The translations under genes were made by a program, and so were the position numbers. A DNA stretch of 8,981 nucleotides from Chloroflexota bacterium (GTDB taxonomy: Bacteria; Chloroflexota; Anaerolineae; B4-G1; SLSP01). The notes beneath the pieces are model-generated. The model ran no database searches, was not told the DNA's origin, and worked only from the letters and a program-made list of their open reading frames with translations. Of the stretch, positions 1 through 6,277 are shown piece by piece; the stretch's first letter is position 1; every line of letters starts with the position of its first letter. The stretch lies in the NCBI GenBank assembly GCA_012798275.1, contig JAAZNO010000048.1, positions 1 through 8,981 of the forward strand, written 5' to 3'.

Positions 1-117
1 CTGGCGTTGAGCGAGTCCGACTACTACCGCAAACAGCGCATTGCGATCGAGAGCCTCACCCACATCATCGTGGACATGGAGACCCACCTGCGTGAGGATA
101 CCGCTGCCGGGAAGTGA
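1..117 (+). CDS. 3' end of an unidentified protein (partial)
   Basis: Reading frame 1 is open from the window edge to a TGA at 115-117 and gives 38 residues. They include SESDYYRKQRIAIESLTHII and end in DTAAGK. The stretch is charged and looks mainly helical, with no motif I can assign to a family. The start and most of the protein lie outside the window. The codons look natural for a GC-rich genome, and the frame stops just before the intergenic repeats begin, which supports a real C-terminus rather than a chance frame. Function cannot be judged from this tail. Confidence 0.6.
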   Translation: MALSESDYYRKQRIAIESLTHIIVDMETHLREDTAAGK

Positions 118-153
118 GGCCAGGCTGCGGCGGACGCGGCGCCCCAATAGCGC

Positions 154-202
154 GCGAACGTGTGAACGTAAGTGATTCGCTGACTTGCTATTTTCAGAGG
201 AG
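154..202 (+). repeat. short intergenic repeat, GTGATTCGCTGA type, copy A
   Basis: The stretch contains GAACGTGTGAACGT, then GTGATTCGCTGA at 172-183, then ATTTTCAGAGGAG at 190-202. The same order (GAACGTG, GTGATTCGCTGA, ATTTCCGAGGAG) occurs at about 5111-5157, where it ends four bases before a start codon. Here the GAGGAG is not followed by a usable gene: the nearest ATG, at 224, runs into a stop after two codons. This copy therefore looks like a stray or decayed version of an element that elsewhere delivers a Shine-Dalgarno site. Confidence 0.55.
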
Positions 203-256
203 CCTGCGGCATATCACAGCAAATGAAAATGTGAAATGAACCTTTGTAAGCTGTAG

Positions 257-430
257 CTTTTGCCCCTTCCCCAACCCCCTCCCCAACGGCGCTTGCGCCG
301 TTGGGGAGGGGGAGAAAAAAATAAGGGGATTTTGCAGGCGGGCGTAACCCGCCTGCAAAACTCCACAAAAAAAAGTTCCCCTTCCCCCCGCGCGTGCGGG
401 GGGAAGGGGCCAGGGGATAGGGGGCAAAAG
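257..430. repeat. 174-nt cloverleaf-like inverted-repeat element with three perfect hairpins
   Basis: The ends pair perfectly: CTTTTGCCCC (257-266) with GGGGCAAAAG (421-430). The stem continues with TCCCC (268-272) against GGGGA (413-417) after a small internal loop. Inside are three perfect hairpins: 275-292 with 295-312 (18 bp, TT at the tip), 330-342 with 348-360 (13 bp, loop CGTAA), and 378-391 with 396-409 (14 bp, loop GCGT). Nearly every base is paired or sits in a short linker. This resembles REP/BIME-like or MITE-like non-coding repeats. There is no transposase, and I see no clear target-site duplication. Possible roles are transcription termination, transcript protection, or simply being a mobile repeat; these are inference. 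Confidence 0.8.
367..409 (-). terminator. possible intrinsic terminator acting on minus-strand transcripts
   Basis: Read on the minus strand, the 14-bp GC-rich hairpin (409 to 378, loop ACGC) is followed by AAC and then eight T residues (374 to 367), which is the form of a Rho-independent terminator. On the plus strand the tract is A-rich and would not serve. No minus-strand gene lies immediately upstream of it, so any role would be to stop antisense transcription. It may equally be a by-product of the repeat's structure. Confidence 0.4.
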
Positions 431-545
431 TTGATTCTCAATCTTCAGCAGTCGCCATGAAATCTTGCGTTTTTTGGGTCAATGGCTGAACAGTTACCCT
501 GTGAGCCATAGCCCGTGAGCAGAGGCTGCAACAGCTCACCGCTGC

Positions 546-684
546 GGCTGGGGATAGAATCCCCAGCCTGACGGGAGCCAACCGCGCTGAAGCGCGGTGT
601 TTGAGGACGTAGCAGCCCCGGGGGCAAGGAATTTCTAATCCTATTCGTGAAATTCGTGTTCATTCGGGGCCATTTTCGAAGGAG
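546..684 (+). repeat. long intergenic direct repeat, copy 1
   Basis: It opens with a perfect hairpin, GGCTGGGGAT / ATCCCCAGCC around AGA (546-568). A second hairpin follows, ACCGCGCT / AGCGCGGT around GA, at about 581-598. After this come GACGTAGCAGCC, two ATTCGTG units, CATTCGGGGCC, and the end ATTTTCGAAGGAG. Compared by eye with 760-897 it differs at about a dozen positions, with one single-base gap. A GTGAGC-rich leader precedes it from about 501. Its 3' end GAAGGAG sits five bases before an ATG at 690, as in copy 2, but no full gene follows. Confidence 0.85.
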
Positions 685-689
685 ACGCC

Positions 690-785
690 ATGTGCTGGCG
701 CACATCATCCAAGGATGAAAAGGTGAGTCGTGAGCAGCGACGGCGACGGCTGACGGGTCGGCTGGGGATGGAATCCCCAGCCTGA
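690..785 (+). CDS. doubtful 31-residue reading frame between two repeats
   Basis: ATG at 690 lies five bases after the GAAGGAG that ends repeat copy 1, and the frame closes at TGA 783-785 inside the first hairpin of repeat copy 2. The peptide begins MCWRTSSKDEKVSREQRRRR and ends in residues encoded by the repeat. The first 16 bases form a hairpin (ATGTGC / GCACAT around TGGC), which would hinder translation. The SD-plus-ATG layout mirrors that of the real gene at 902. The peptide resembles no family I know, and its C-terminus is made of repeat sequence. I regard it as a relic or chance frame more than a functional gene. Confidence 0.15.
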   Translation: MCWRTSSKDEKVSREQRRRRLTGRLGMESPA

Positions 786-897
786 CAGGAGCCAACCGCG
801 CTGAAGCGCGTTGTTTGAGGACGTAGCAGCCCGGGGGTAAGGAATTTCTGATCTGATTCGTGAAATTCGTGCCCATTCGGGGCCATTTTCCGAGGAG
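760..897 (+). repeat. long intergenic direct repeat, copy 2
   Basis: It has the same order of parts as copy 1: hairpin GGCTGGGGAT / ATCCCCAGCC around GGA (760-782), hairpin CGCGCT / AGCGCG around GA, GACGTAGCAG, two ATTCGTG units, CATTCGGGGCC, and the terminal ATTTTCCGAGGAG (885-897). The end of the repeat is the Shine-Dalgarno site of the S1-domain gene, so the repeat boundary falls between that site and the start codon. Copies 1 and 2 are in the same orientation and start 214 bp apart, so recombination could delete or duplicate the unit. Confidence 0.85.
892..897 (+). promoter_or_regulatory. ribosome binding site of the S1-domain gene
   Basis: GAGGAG ends four bases before ATG 902-904. This decides the start: an in-frame ATG at 860 lies inside the repeat and has no comparable site. 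The RBS is the last six bases of the repeat. Confidence 0.8.
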
Positions 898-901
898 TTC
901 T

Positions 902-1885
902 ATGGATTGGGTTTATGTCCCTCCGCAACATAGTACGTGTGAGTCCTACTGGATGGCGCTGTTGGAAGAAGGTCCCCTGAGCGACGCGCCGGCGCCGGGA
1001 TTGTGGGAATGGCGCGAGGCGCCGCCAACCTCCCCAGAACTCTGGGATGAGGCGGAGCGGTTGCAGCGGGACCACGTTATCATGCAACTGACCATCGAGG
1101 ACTACAATCGCGGCGGCTTGATAGGGTATTGGAAGGGCATCGAGTGTTTCATCCCCGCCTCGCACCTGCTGGCCTATCCCTTCCCCGCTGACCCGGCGGC
1201 GCGCGAGGAATGCTTCAAGCGCTACCTGGGACGGGATTTACGCCTGTGCATCATCGAGGTCGAGCCGCCGCGCCATCGCATCCTGTTCTCCGAGCGGCAG
1301 GTCGAAGCGTGCGAGGGGGAACAGCGGAGCTGGCCTGACTGGTTGCGCGTCGGCGCGATCTGTGAGGGGGAGATCACCAGCGTCCGTCCCTTTGGCGCTT
1401 TCATCAACCTCGGCCCGCTTGAAGGCATGGTGCACATTTCCGAGATCTCCTGGGGCCGGGTGCGGCATCCCCAGGATTTTATTGAGCCGGGACAGCGCGT
1501 GCGCGCGCTGGTGCTCAGCGTTGACGAACAGCATCAGCGTGTGGGACTGAGCCTCAAGCGGCTGGAGCCCAATCCCTGGGATTCCGTGCGGGAATGGATC
1601 AGGCCGGGGGATGAATTGCCCGGCCGCGTCGTCAGCGTCGAGCGCTTCGGCGTCTTCCTCGAGCTCGGCTCCGGCCTGGAGGGGCTGCTGCACATCTCGG
1701 AGCTCAGCCGCTATGGGACAGACAGCGCCATTCCCATCTATCAGCGCTACCGCCTGGGGGACGTGATTCCCGTGCGCGTGTTGGACATTGTGCCTGAAGA
1801 ACATCGCATCGCCTTGGGCCTGTGCGAGTCGCACGGAGAGGTTACCGGCAACGATGACAAAGCGGAGCGCCACCCGGCAGTCTAA
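902..1885 (+). CDS. S1-domain RNA-binding protein (ribosomal protein S1-like)
   Basis: This 327-residue protein carries S1 (OB-fold) RNA-binding domains, as in ribosomal protein S1, which helps mRNA bind the 30S subunit. Two domains are clear. Residues about 148-221 contain GAICEGEITSVRPFGAFINL and the HIS motif 178-180. Residues about 236-308 contain GRVVSVERFGVFLELGSGLE and HIS at 264-266. Residues about 57-131 look like a third, divergent S1 domain (GGLIGYWKGIECFIPASHLL, then ILFSERQ in the last-strand position). The N-terminal ~55 residues are acidic and Trp/Pro-rich and unassigned. True S1 proteins usually have four to six domains, so this could be a short Chloroflexota-type S1 or an S1-like accessory factor. 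The end overlaps ftsK by 32 nt, suggesting translational coupling. Fold is near certain; role is inferred. Confidence 0.9.
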   Translation: MDWVYVPPQHSTCESYWMALLEEGPLSDAPAPGLWEWREAPPTSPELWDEAERLQRDHVIMQLTIEDYNRGGLIGYWKGIECFIPASHLLAYPFPADPAAREECFKRYLGRDLRLCIIEVEPPRHRILFSERQVEACEGEQRSWPDWLRVGAICEGEITSVRPFGAFINLGPLEGMVHISEISWGRVRHPQDFIEPGQRVRALVLSVDEQHQRVGLSLKRLEPNPWDSVREWIRPGDELPGRVVSVERFGVFLELGSGLEGLLHISELSRYGTDSAIPIYQRYRLGDVIPVRVLDIVPEEHRIALGLCESHGEVTGNDDKAERHPAV

Positions 1886-4175
1886 AACTGCCTATACGAT
1901 GGCCCGCCCACGGGGCGGCGCGACTTCCCAACGCCGCCGGCAGACGAAGTCGCCGCCGCCGCCTGCGCCGCGCAAGATCGGCCCGGCGTTGCACGCGGCG
2001 GCGCGCAGCGCTACCGGGCAGCAGCTGCTGTCGCTAGCGCTCATCCTGTTCGGCATGGTGACCGTCGTAACGCTGGCGGGCATCAACACCGGCACGCTCA
2101 TCACCGCGTGGGGCCGGCTCCTCGTCTTCATTTTTGGCTGGGGCGCCTACGTCGCCGCCGGATTGCTCGTCTGCCTGGGATTGCTGTGGATGCGTCATCT
2201 CGTCCATTGCCCGATGCTCTGGCGCTGGCGGCCCTTCCTGGGCTTTGAACTCGCGTTTTTCGGCTTGCTGGCGTTGAGCCATATCTTCGTGCGCCAGGAA
2301 GGCTGGGACGCCGTCCTTTCCGGGCATGGCGGCGGCGTGATCGGGTGGGCCTTGAGCTTTTCCTTCATCTACTATACCACTCCGTTGGTCACCGCCTTCC
2401 TGATGGCGGTGTTCGTTCTGGTGGGCGTGGGAATGGCCTTCGACATCACGGCGGAGGATTTCCGCGCGTTGGGACGACGGCTGAGGGCCGCCTGGAGCGA
2501 TTATCGCCTCGCCCGGATGGAGGCCCGCGCGGCGGCGGAAGCGGCTGCGGCCGCGCGCGCTGCCGAAAAGGAAGCCGCCCGGCGTGCTGAGGGGAGCACC
2601 CTCGGACCGGGGCTGGCAATTTCCCCGCCGCCTTCCCGACCGCATCGCAAAACGTCCCCCGCGTCTCCGCCGGCCGCAACGCCTTCGGCGCCGGAAACGC
2701 CGCCGATAGAGCCGGTCAAGCCGCAGCTGACGCTGCCTCCGCTCACCCTGCTCCAGCCGGCGCGCGCGCCGGTGCTGAGCCAGGAGGAGATTGACCGCAA
2801 AAGTCGCATCATCGAGCAGACGCTGACGCAGTTTGGCGTGCCCGCCAGGGTGACCGAGGTGCGCCAGGGGCCGACGGTGACGCAGTTCGGGGTGACGCCG
2901 GGCTTTGTGGCGCGGGGGCAGGATGGGGAGGAGCAGCGCAAGGTCCGCGTCAGCCAGATCTCGGCGCTCGCCGATGACCTGAAACTGGCGCTCGCTGCTC
3001 GTTCGTTGCGGGTGGAAGCGCCCGTGCCGGGGCGCGCCGTCGTGGGCATCGAGGTTCCCAATGAGGAAATCGGCCTGGTGACGCTGCGCCGGGTGCTGGA
3101 AAGCCCGGAATTCGCGCAGTGCCATCAGCCGCTGTGTTTTGCGGTGGGATTGGACGTCGCCGGCACTGCCGTGGGCGCGAATCTCAGTGCCATGCCCCAT
3201 CTCCTCGTCGCCGGCACGACGGGCAGCGGCAAATCGGTGTTCGTCAAGGCCATCGCCGCCAGCCTCATCATGCGCAACACCCCCGCCGAACTCCGGCTGA
3301 TCGCCATTGATCCCAAAATGGTCGAGCTCAGCCACCTCAACGGTCTGCCGCACTTGTTCGGCAAGGCCGAGATGGAGTTGGAACGTATTCTGCGAGTGTT
3401 GCGTTGGGTCACGGTGGAGATGGAAGACCGCTACAAGCGTTTTGCGCGCGTGCCGGTCCGCAATTTGGAGGAGTACAACCGTCATCTTCAGCGTCAGGGC
3501 GAAGCTCCCATGCCGCGCATCGTCGTCCTGGTTGACGAGCTCGCCGATCTGATGATGGCGGCTCCCGATGAGACCGAACGCAGCCTCACGCGCATTGCCC
3601 AGATGGCGCGCGCGACGGGCATTCATCTCGTCGTGGCGACCCAGCGCCCCAGCACGGACGTGGTCACCGGGCTCATCAAGGCGAATTTCCCCGCCCGGGT
3701 CAGCTTTGCGGTAGCGAGCAACGTGGACTCGCGCGTCATCCTCGACACGCCGGGCGCCGAATCCCTCATGGGGCAGGGCGACATGCTCTTCCTGGCGCCT
3801 GATGCTGCCGCGCCGCGCCGCATTCAGGGTTGTTATATTTCCGACGAGGAGCTGGAGGCGTTGATCCATTTTTGGCAGCAGCAGGCCGGGGCGACGCCGG
3901 CGCGAGCGCCCTGGGACGCCCTTGCGGAGAGCAGCGGCCCGGGGCAGTGGCGGCTCGAGGGTGAGACGGAGGACGCCGCTCTGCTGGAAAAAGCGATCGC
4001 GCTGGCGCAACAACAGGGCAACATCTCTACCTCAGCCATTCAGCGGCGGCTACGCATCAGCTATCCTCGCGCCGCGCGGCTGATGGAGCAGATGGAGGCG
4101 ATGGGCATTGTCGGACCGCAGACCGCGGCCGGCCGCAAACGCCAGGTGCTTTCAGGAGATGACGATGCCGTATGA
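1854..4175 (+). CDS. ftsK: DNA translocase FtsK/SpoIIIE family
   Basis: FtsK is a septum-bound ATP-driven DNA pump that clears and segregates chromosome ends at division. The 773-residue protein has all expected parts. A basic Pro-rich N-terminus (1-50) precedes about four membrane segments (58-76, 89-113, 128-146 and 177-196, with a further hydrophobic stretch near 160-174). An Ala/Glu-rich, possibly coiled-coil stretch (about 213-245) leads into a Pro-rich linker. The translocase motor starts near 311, with Walker A GTTGSGKS at 454-461, Walker B VLVDELADLM (D561, E562) and the ATQRPSTDVVTGLIKANFPA signature. A C-terminal winged-helix gamma domain lies at about 712-765 (EKAIALAQQQGNISTSAIQR onward). 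I chose ATG 1854 because GGAGAGG lies upstream at 1835-1841, although 12 bases away; ATG 1899 has no good site. The start lies inside the S1 gene. Nothing appears missing, so it should be functional. Confidence 0.97.
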   Translation: MTKRSATRQSKTAYTMARPRGGATSQRRRQTKSPPPPAPRKIGPALHAAARSATGQQLLSLALILFGMVTVVTLAGINTGTLITAWGRLLVFIFGWGAYVAAGLLVCLGLLWMRHLVHCPMLWRWRPFLGFELAFFGLLALSHIFVRQEGWDAVLSGHGGGVIGWALSFSFIYYTTPLVTAFLMAVFVLVGVGMAFDITAEDFRALGRRLRAAWSDYRLARMEARAAAEAAAAARAAEKEAARRAEGSTLGPGLAISPPPSRPHRKTSPASPPAATPSAPETPPIEPVKPQLTLPPLTLLQPARAPVLSQEEIDRKSRIIEQTLTQFGVPARVTEVRQGPTVTQFGVTPGFVARGQDGEEQRKVRVSQISALADDLKLALAARSLRVEAPVPGRAVVGIEVPNEEIGLVTLRRVLESPEFAQCHQPLCFAVGLDVAGTAVGANLSAMPHLLVAGTTGSGKSVFVKAIAASLIMRNTPAELRLIAIDPKMVELSHLNGLPHLFGKAEMELERILRVLRWVTVEMEDRYKRFARVPVRNLEEYNRHLQRQGEAPMPRIVVLVDELADLMMAAPDETERSLTRIAQMARATGIHLVVATQRPSTDVVTGLIKANFPARVSFAVASNVDSRVILDTPGAESLMGQGDMLFLAPDAAAPRRIQGCYISDEELEALIHFWQQQAGATPARAPWDALAESSGPGQWRLEGETEDAALLEKAIALAQQQGNISTSAIQRRLRISYPRAARLMEQMEAMGIVGPQTAAGRKRQVLSGDDDAV
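4154..4158 (+). promoter_or_regulatory. ribosome binding site choosing ATG 4165
   Basis: AGGAG directly abuts an ATG at 4159, too close to serve it, but stands six bases from the in-frame ATG at 4165. The later ATG is therefore the likely start. The site lies within the last codons of ftsK, consistent with coupled translation. Confidence 0.65.
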
Positions 4176-5088
4176 TTTGACGGATCCCGGTGGCATTGCC
4201 GCCAATCAACGCGGCGAGCTGACAGACGAGCAGCGTCAACGGGCCACCCGTGCGGCTCGCGGTCAGCGCGGTTGCCTGTACAGTTTGCTCCATCGCGCGG
4301 TTTTCCCCCTCGTGGGCCTCGTGCTGGTGATCGTGCTGGTGATTACCCAGGCGCCGGTGCTCCTCCTCTGGACAGTGACGTTCATCACGCTGGTCATCGG
4401 CGTCGAGTTACTCATGCTCACCGTGCTGCCCTTCTTCCAGCAGCAGCAGCTGTTGCGCCACGACTTGCTCGAAGAGCACCTTGAATCTGCTGAAGGGCGC
4501 CTGGTCTACAGGCAACGGAGCTACGAGGCGGTGAGCGGTGAGCGGGTGTTGCTGTTGCCGAGAACCGCTGCAAGCCTGCGTCCCGACACGCTCTATCGCT
4601 TTTATTTCTTGCCGCGTTCGGGCTACGTGCTTTCGGCGGAGGCGTTGGGTTTGATAGCGACGATGGACACGCGCGCTGCCTTGTTGGAGGCCCTGGCCGC
4701 CACCCTCAATTTCGACATGGACACCCTCGCGGCCAATCGCCGCGGGCAGTTGACTCCGGCGCAAAGCCTGCGCTTGTTGCCGCAGCTTCTGGCGGTGCGG
4801 GGAGACTTCACCCGGGGCCAGCTGTGGGCCGACCTCCTGCAGGGGCGCGTGGAAACGACGGAGGGCATCGGCCGGCGCCTGACCCTGCCGCCCCCGTCTC
4901 GTCCCTATGCCTATCAGGTCGGCGCGCGGCGCTTTCCCGTGCCGGCGAAAGCCCTCGACGTGTTCATGGATGATTTCCCGTATCGCGTCTATCACACGCC
5001 CCGCAGCGGCATTCTCGTGAGCCTCGAGCCGCTGGCGGTGCGACGTGAGGCCAGTTCGCCGCTGGACGTGGCACGTGAAGGAACATGA
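4165..5088 (+). CDS. two-helix membrane protein with a duplicated cytoplasmic domain, function unknown
   Basis: I cannot name a function. The 307-residue protein has a charged N-terminus (1-44), two hydrophobic helices close together (about 46-62 and 64-90), and a long soluble tail. The tail holds two related halves. Motif one, NxRGxLTxxQ, occurs at 14-23 and again at 191-200. Motif two, YRxYxxPRSGxxxSxE, occurs at 144-159 (YRFYFLPRSGYVLSAE) and 273-288 (YRVYHTPRSGILVSLE), each after a beta-rich stretch. The layout is motif one, membrane hairpin, motif two, motif one, motif two, pointing to an internal duplication with the membrane hairpin inserted in the first unit. Similar YRxYYxPxSKxxLSxEP modules occur, to my recollection, in uncharacterised Chloroflexota membrane proteins. 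The gene overlaps ftsK by 11 nt and is probably co-transcribed. Its last codons run into repeat-like DNA, so the tail may be repeat-derived. Confidence 0.85.
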   Translation: MPYDLTDPGGIAANQRGELTDEQRQRATRAARGQRGCLYSLLHRAVFPLVGLVLVIVLVITQAPVLLLWTVTFITLVIGVELLMLTVLPFFQQQQLLRHDLLEEHLESAEGRLVYRQRSYEAVSGERVLLLPRTAASLRPDTLYRFYFLPRSGYVLSAEALGLIATMDTRAALLEALAATLNFDMDTLAANRRGQLTPAQSLRLLPQLLAVRGDFTRGQLWADLLQGRVETTEGIGRRLTLPPPSRPYAYQVGARRFPVPAKALDVFMDDFPYRVYHTPRSGILVSLEPLAVRREASSPLDVAREGT

Positions 5089-5157
5089 AAACATGTGAAC
5101 GTGACGACGTGCGAACGTGGGTGATTCGCTGATTCGCTGATCTCTATTTCCGAGGAG
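5089..5157 (+). repeat. short intergenic repeat, GTGATTCGCTGA type, copy B, ending in an RBS
   Basis: The gap between two genes is filled by GTGAACGTG- and GCGAACGTG-like units, then a perfect 8-bp tandem, TGATTCGC twice (5122-5137) followed by TGAT, then ATTTCCGAGGAG (5146-5157). The final GAGGAG lies four bases from ATG 5162 and is the ribosome binding site of the GTPase gene. The order of parts matches 154-202, and the tail matches the ends of the long repeats at 684 and 897. Confidence 0.6.
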
Positions 5158-5161
5158 CCGC

Positions 5162-6253
5162 ATGAACCCACTCACCTTGCCTTCGCACATGAACGACCTG
5201 CAGACAATCCTCAAAGGGCTGGATTGGCATGAGCTCGAACATGAGGTGGCGCGGGAAGCGCAAACACGCCTGGTGATTGTGGGCCCCGTGAACAGCGGCA
5301 AATCCACGCTGTTCAACCGCCTCCATGGGCAGCGCGTCAGCGCCGTCAGCGCCGTCCCCGGCACCACCAAGGGGGTCGTTGAACATCCTCTGGGGCCGTT
5401 TCACCTCGTGGATACCCCCGGTTTCGGCGAGGTCTGGGGCACCGACCGGGCGGCCATCGCCGAGGCGGCCGCGCAACAGGCCGATCTCATCCTGTTGCTG
5501 CTAGACGCGGCGGCAGGCGTCCGCCAGAGCGATCACGATCTCTACGTGAGCCTGCAGCGATTTGGACATCCCATCGTCGTGGCGCTCAACAAGGCGGATT
5601 TGGTCGCCCAAGACCTCCCCTGGGTGCTGGAAAATGCCGCAAAGGTGTTGGGATTGCGTCCCATCCCGGTCTCGGCGCGCACCGGCAAGGGTATCTCCGA
5701 CGCGCTGTTGCCAGCGATCTTGCAGGCGCAGCCGGCGCTGGCGATTGCGATGGCGCGTGAGCTGCCCGGTGTGCGGGCGCAGCTCGTCGGCCGCATCATT
5801 CGGCAGACCGCCTGGTTCAACGCGGCGATCTCCCTGCAGCCCATTCCGGGGTTAGACATCCCTGTTTTACTCGCCTCGCAGACGCGGATGGTGCTGCGGA
5901 TCGCGGCAGCCTATGGCGATTCGATGCGCGCCTCACATGCGCGCGAGTTGCTGACGGCGATGGCCGGCAGTCTGCTCTCCCGTTATTTGGGGATGCAGCT
6001 TGCCAAACTCGTGCCGGTGTTGGGCTGGGCCGTTTCCAGCGCCGTCTCGGCGGCAACTACTTACGCCATCGGCGAGACGGCGCGGCGGTATTTTGAGATG
6101 GGAGGCAACGTCCGGCCTCTTGACCTGAGGACGCTTTACCGGCGCGGACGCCGGCTGGCGCTGGGAAATCTGTTCCGGCGTCAGCCCGTCGCGCCTGTCG
6201 GGCCGGGAGCGGAGCCGGCAACTGCGGCGGGGAGCGAGCTTCCGCAGGGGTGA
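5162..6253 (+). CDS. Era/Der-like GTPase with C-terminal DUF697 domain
   Basis: This 363-residue protein is a TRAFAC-class small GTPase fused to a DUF697-type C-terminus. All GTP-binding motifs are present: G1 GPVNSGKS (41-48), G2 PGTT (66-69), G3 DTPG (84-87), G4 NKAD (143-146) and G5 SAR (171-173). Residues about 205-320 carry the DUF697 pattern P-x-P-G-L-D (227-232), Q240, M243 and YG (251-252), followed by two hydrophobic stretches (about 273-305) that may touch or enter the membrane. Such proteins (YcjF/YfjP-like) are membrane-associated GTPases of poorly defined role, and the true ribosome-assembly GTPases Era and Der lack DUF697. The start at 5162 has GAGGAG four bases upstream, favoured over the in-frame ATG at 5189. 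The C-terminal ~45 residues are Arg/Pro/Ala-rich and likely disordered. It may be co-transcribed with the ftsK group, despite the repeat in the gap. Confidence 0.92.
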   Translation: MNPLTLPSHMNDLQTILKGLDWHELEHEVAREAQTRLVIVGPVNSGKSTLFNRLHGQRVSAVSAVPGTTKGVVEHPLGPFHLVDTPGFGEVWGTDRAAIAEAAAQQADLILLLLDAAAGVRQSDHDLYVSLQRFGHPIVVALNKADLVAQDLPWVLENAAKVLGLRPIPVSARTGKGISDALLPAILQAQPALAIAMARELPGVRAQLVGRIIRQTAWFNAAISLQPIPGLDIPVLLASQTRMVLRIAAAYGDSMRASHARELLTAMAGSLLSRYLGMQLAKLVPVLGWAVSSAVSAATTYAIGETARRYFEMGGNVRPLDLRTLYRRGRRLALGNLFRRQPVAPVGPGAEPATAAGSELPQG

Positions 6254-6277
6254 ATCGCGGCTTGGGGGTGACAGGCG

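Larger units (their letters stand above)
118..901. other. 784-nt repeat-rich intergenic region
   Basis: No convincing protein gene lies here. From left to right it holds a short GTGATTCGCTGA-type repeat ending in a GAGGAG sequence (154-202), a 174-nt multi-hairpin element (257-430), about 70 nt without visible structure (431-500), a first long repeat with a GTGAGC-rich leader (about 501-684), a short spacer with a doubtful 31-codon frame (690-785), and a second long repeat (760-897) that supplies the ribosome binding site of the S1-domain gene. Frames crossing this region on either strand are translations of the repeats. I could not pick out a convincing -35/-10 pair for the downstream gene run. 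Confidence 0.75.

Noticed and set aside
214..460. Several 66-114 residue frames with sequences like PLSPGPFPPHARGEG on both strands
   Set aside because: They are translations of the multi-hairpin repeat at 257-430. Such peptides appear in databases as mis-annotated repeats.
546..897. Possible CRISPR array from two similar units
   Set aside because: There are only two units of about 138 nt with internal hairpins, no regular 30-40 nt spacers and no cas genes.
860..901. Earlier start for the S1-domain gene at ATG 860
   Set aside because: It lies inside the repeat with no RBS, while ATG 902 has GAGGAG at ideal spacing.
445..1165. Minus-strand frames of 143 and 174 residues with NTNFTNRIRNS- or FHESDQK-like text
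   Set aside because: They are translations of the two long direct repeats plus antisense of the S1 gene. The duplicated text inside them is the repeat itself.
2034..4013. 659-residue open frame on the minus strand opposite ftsK
   Set aside because: It lies fully antisense to a complete, motif-perfect ftsK. The translation is Arg/His/Gln-rich with no domain, typical of GC-rich shadow frames.
4408..5370. 320-residue minus-strand frame across two plus-strand genes
   Set aside because: It spans the membrane-protein gene, a repeat and the GTPase start. It has low-complexity composition and no motif.
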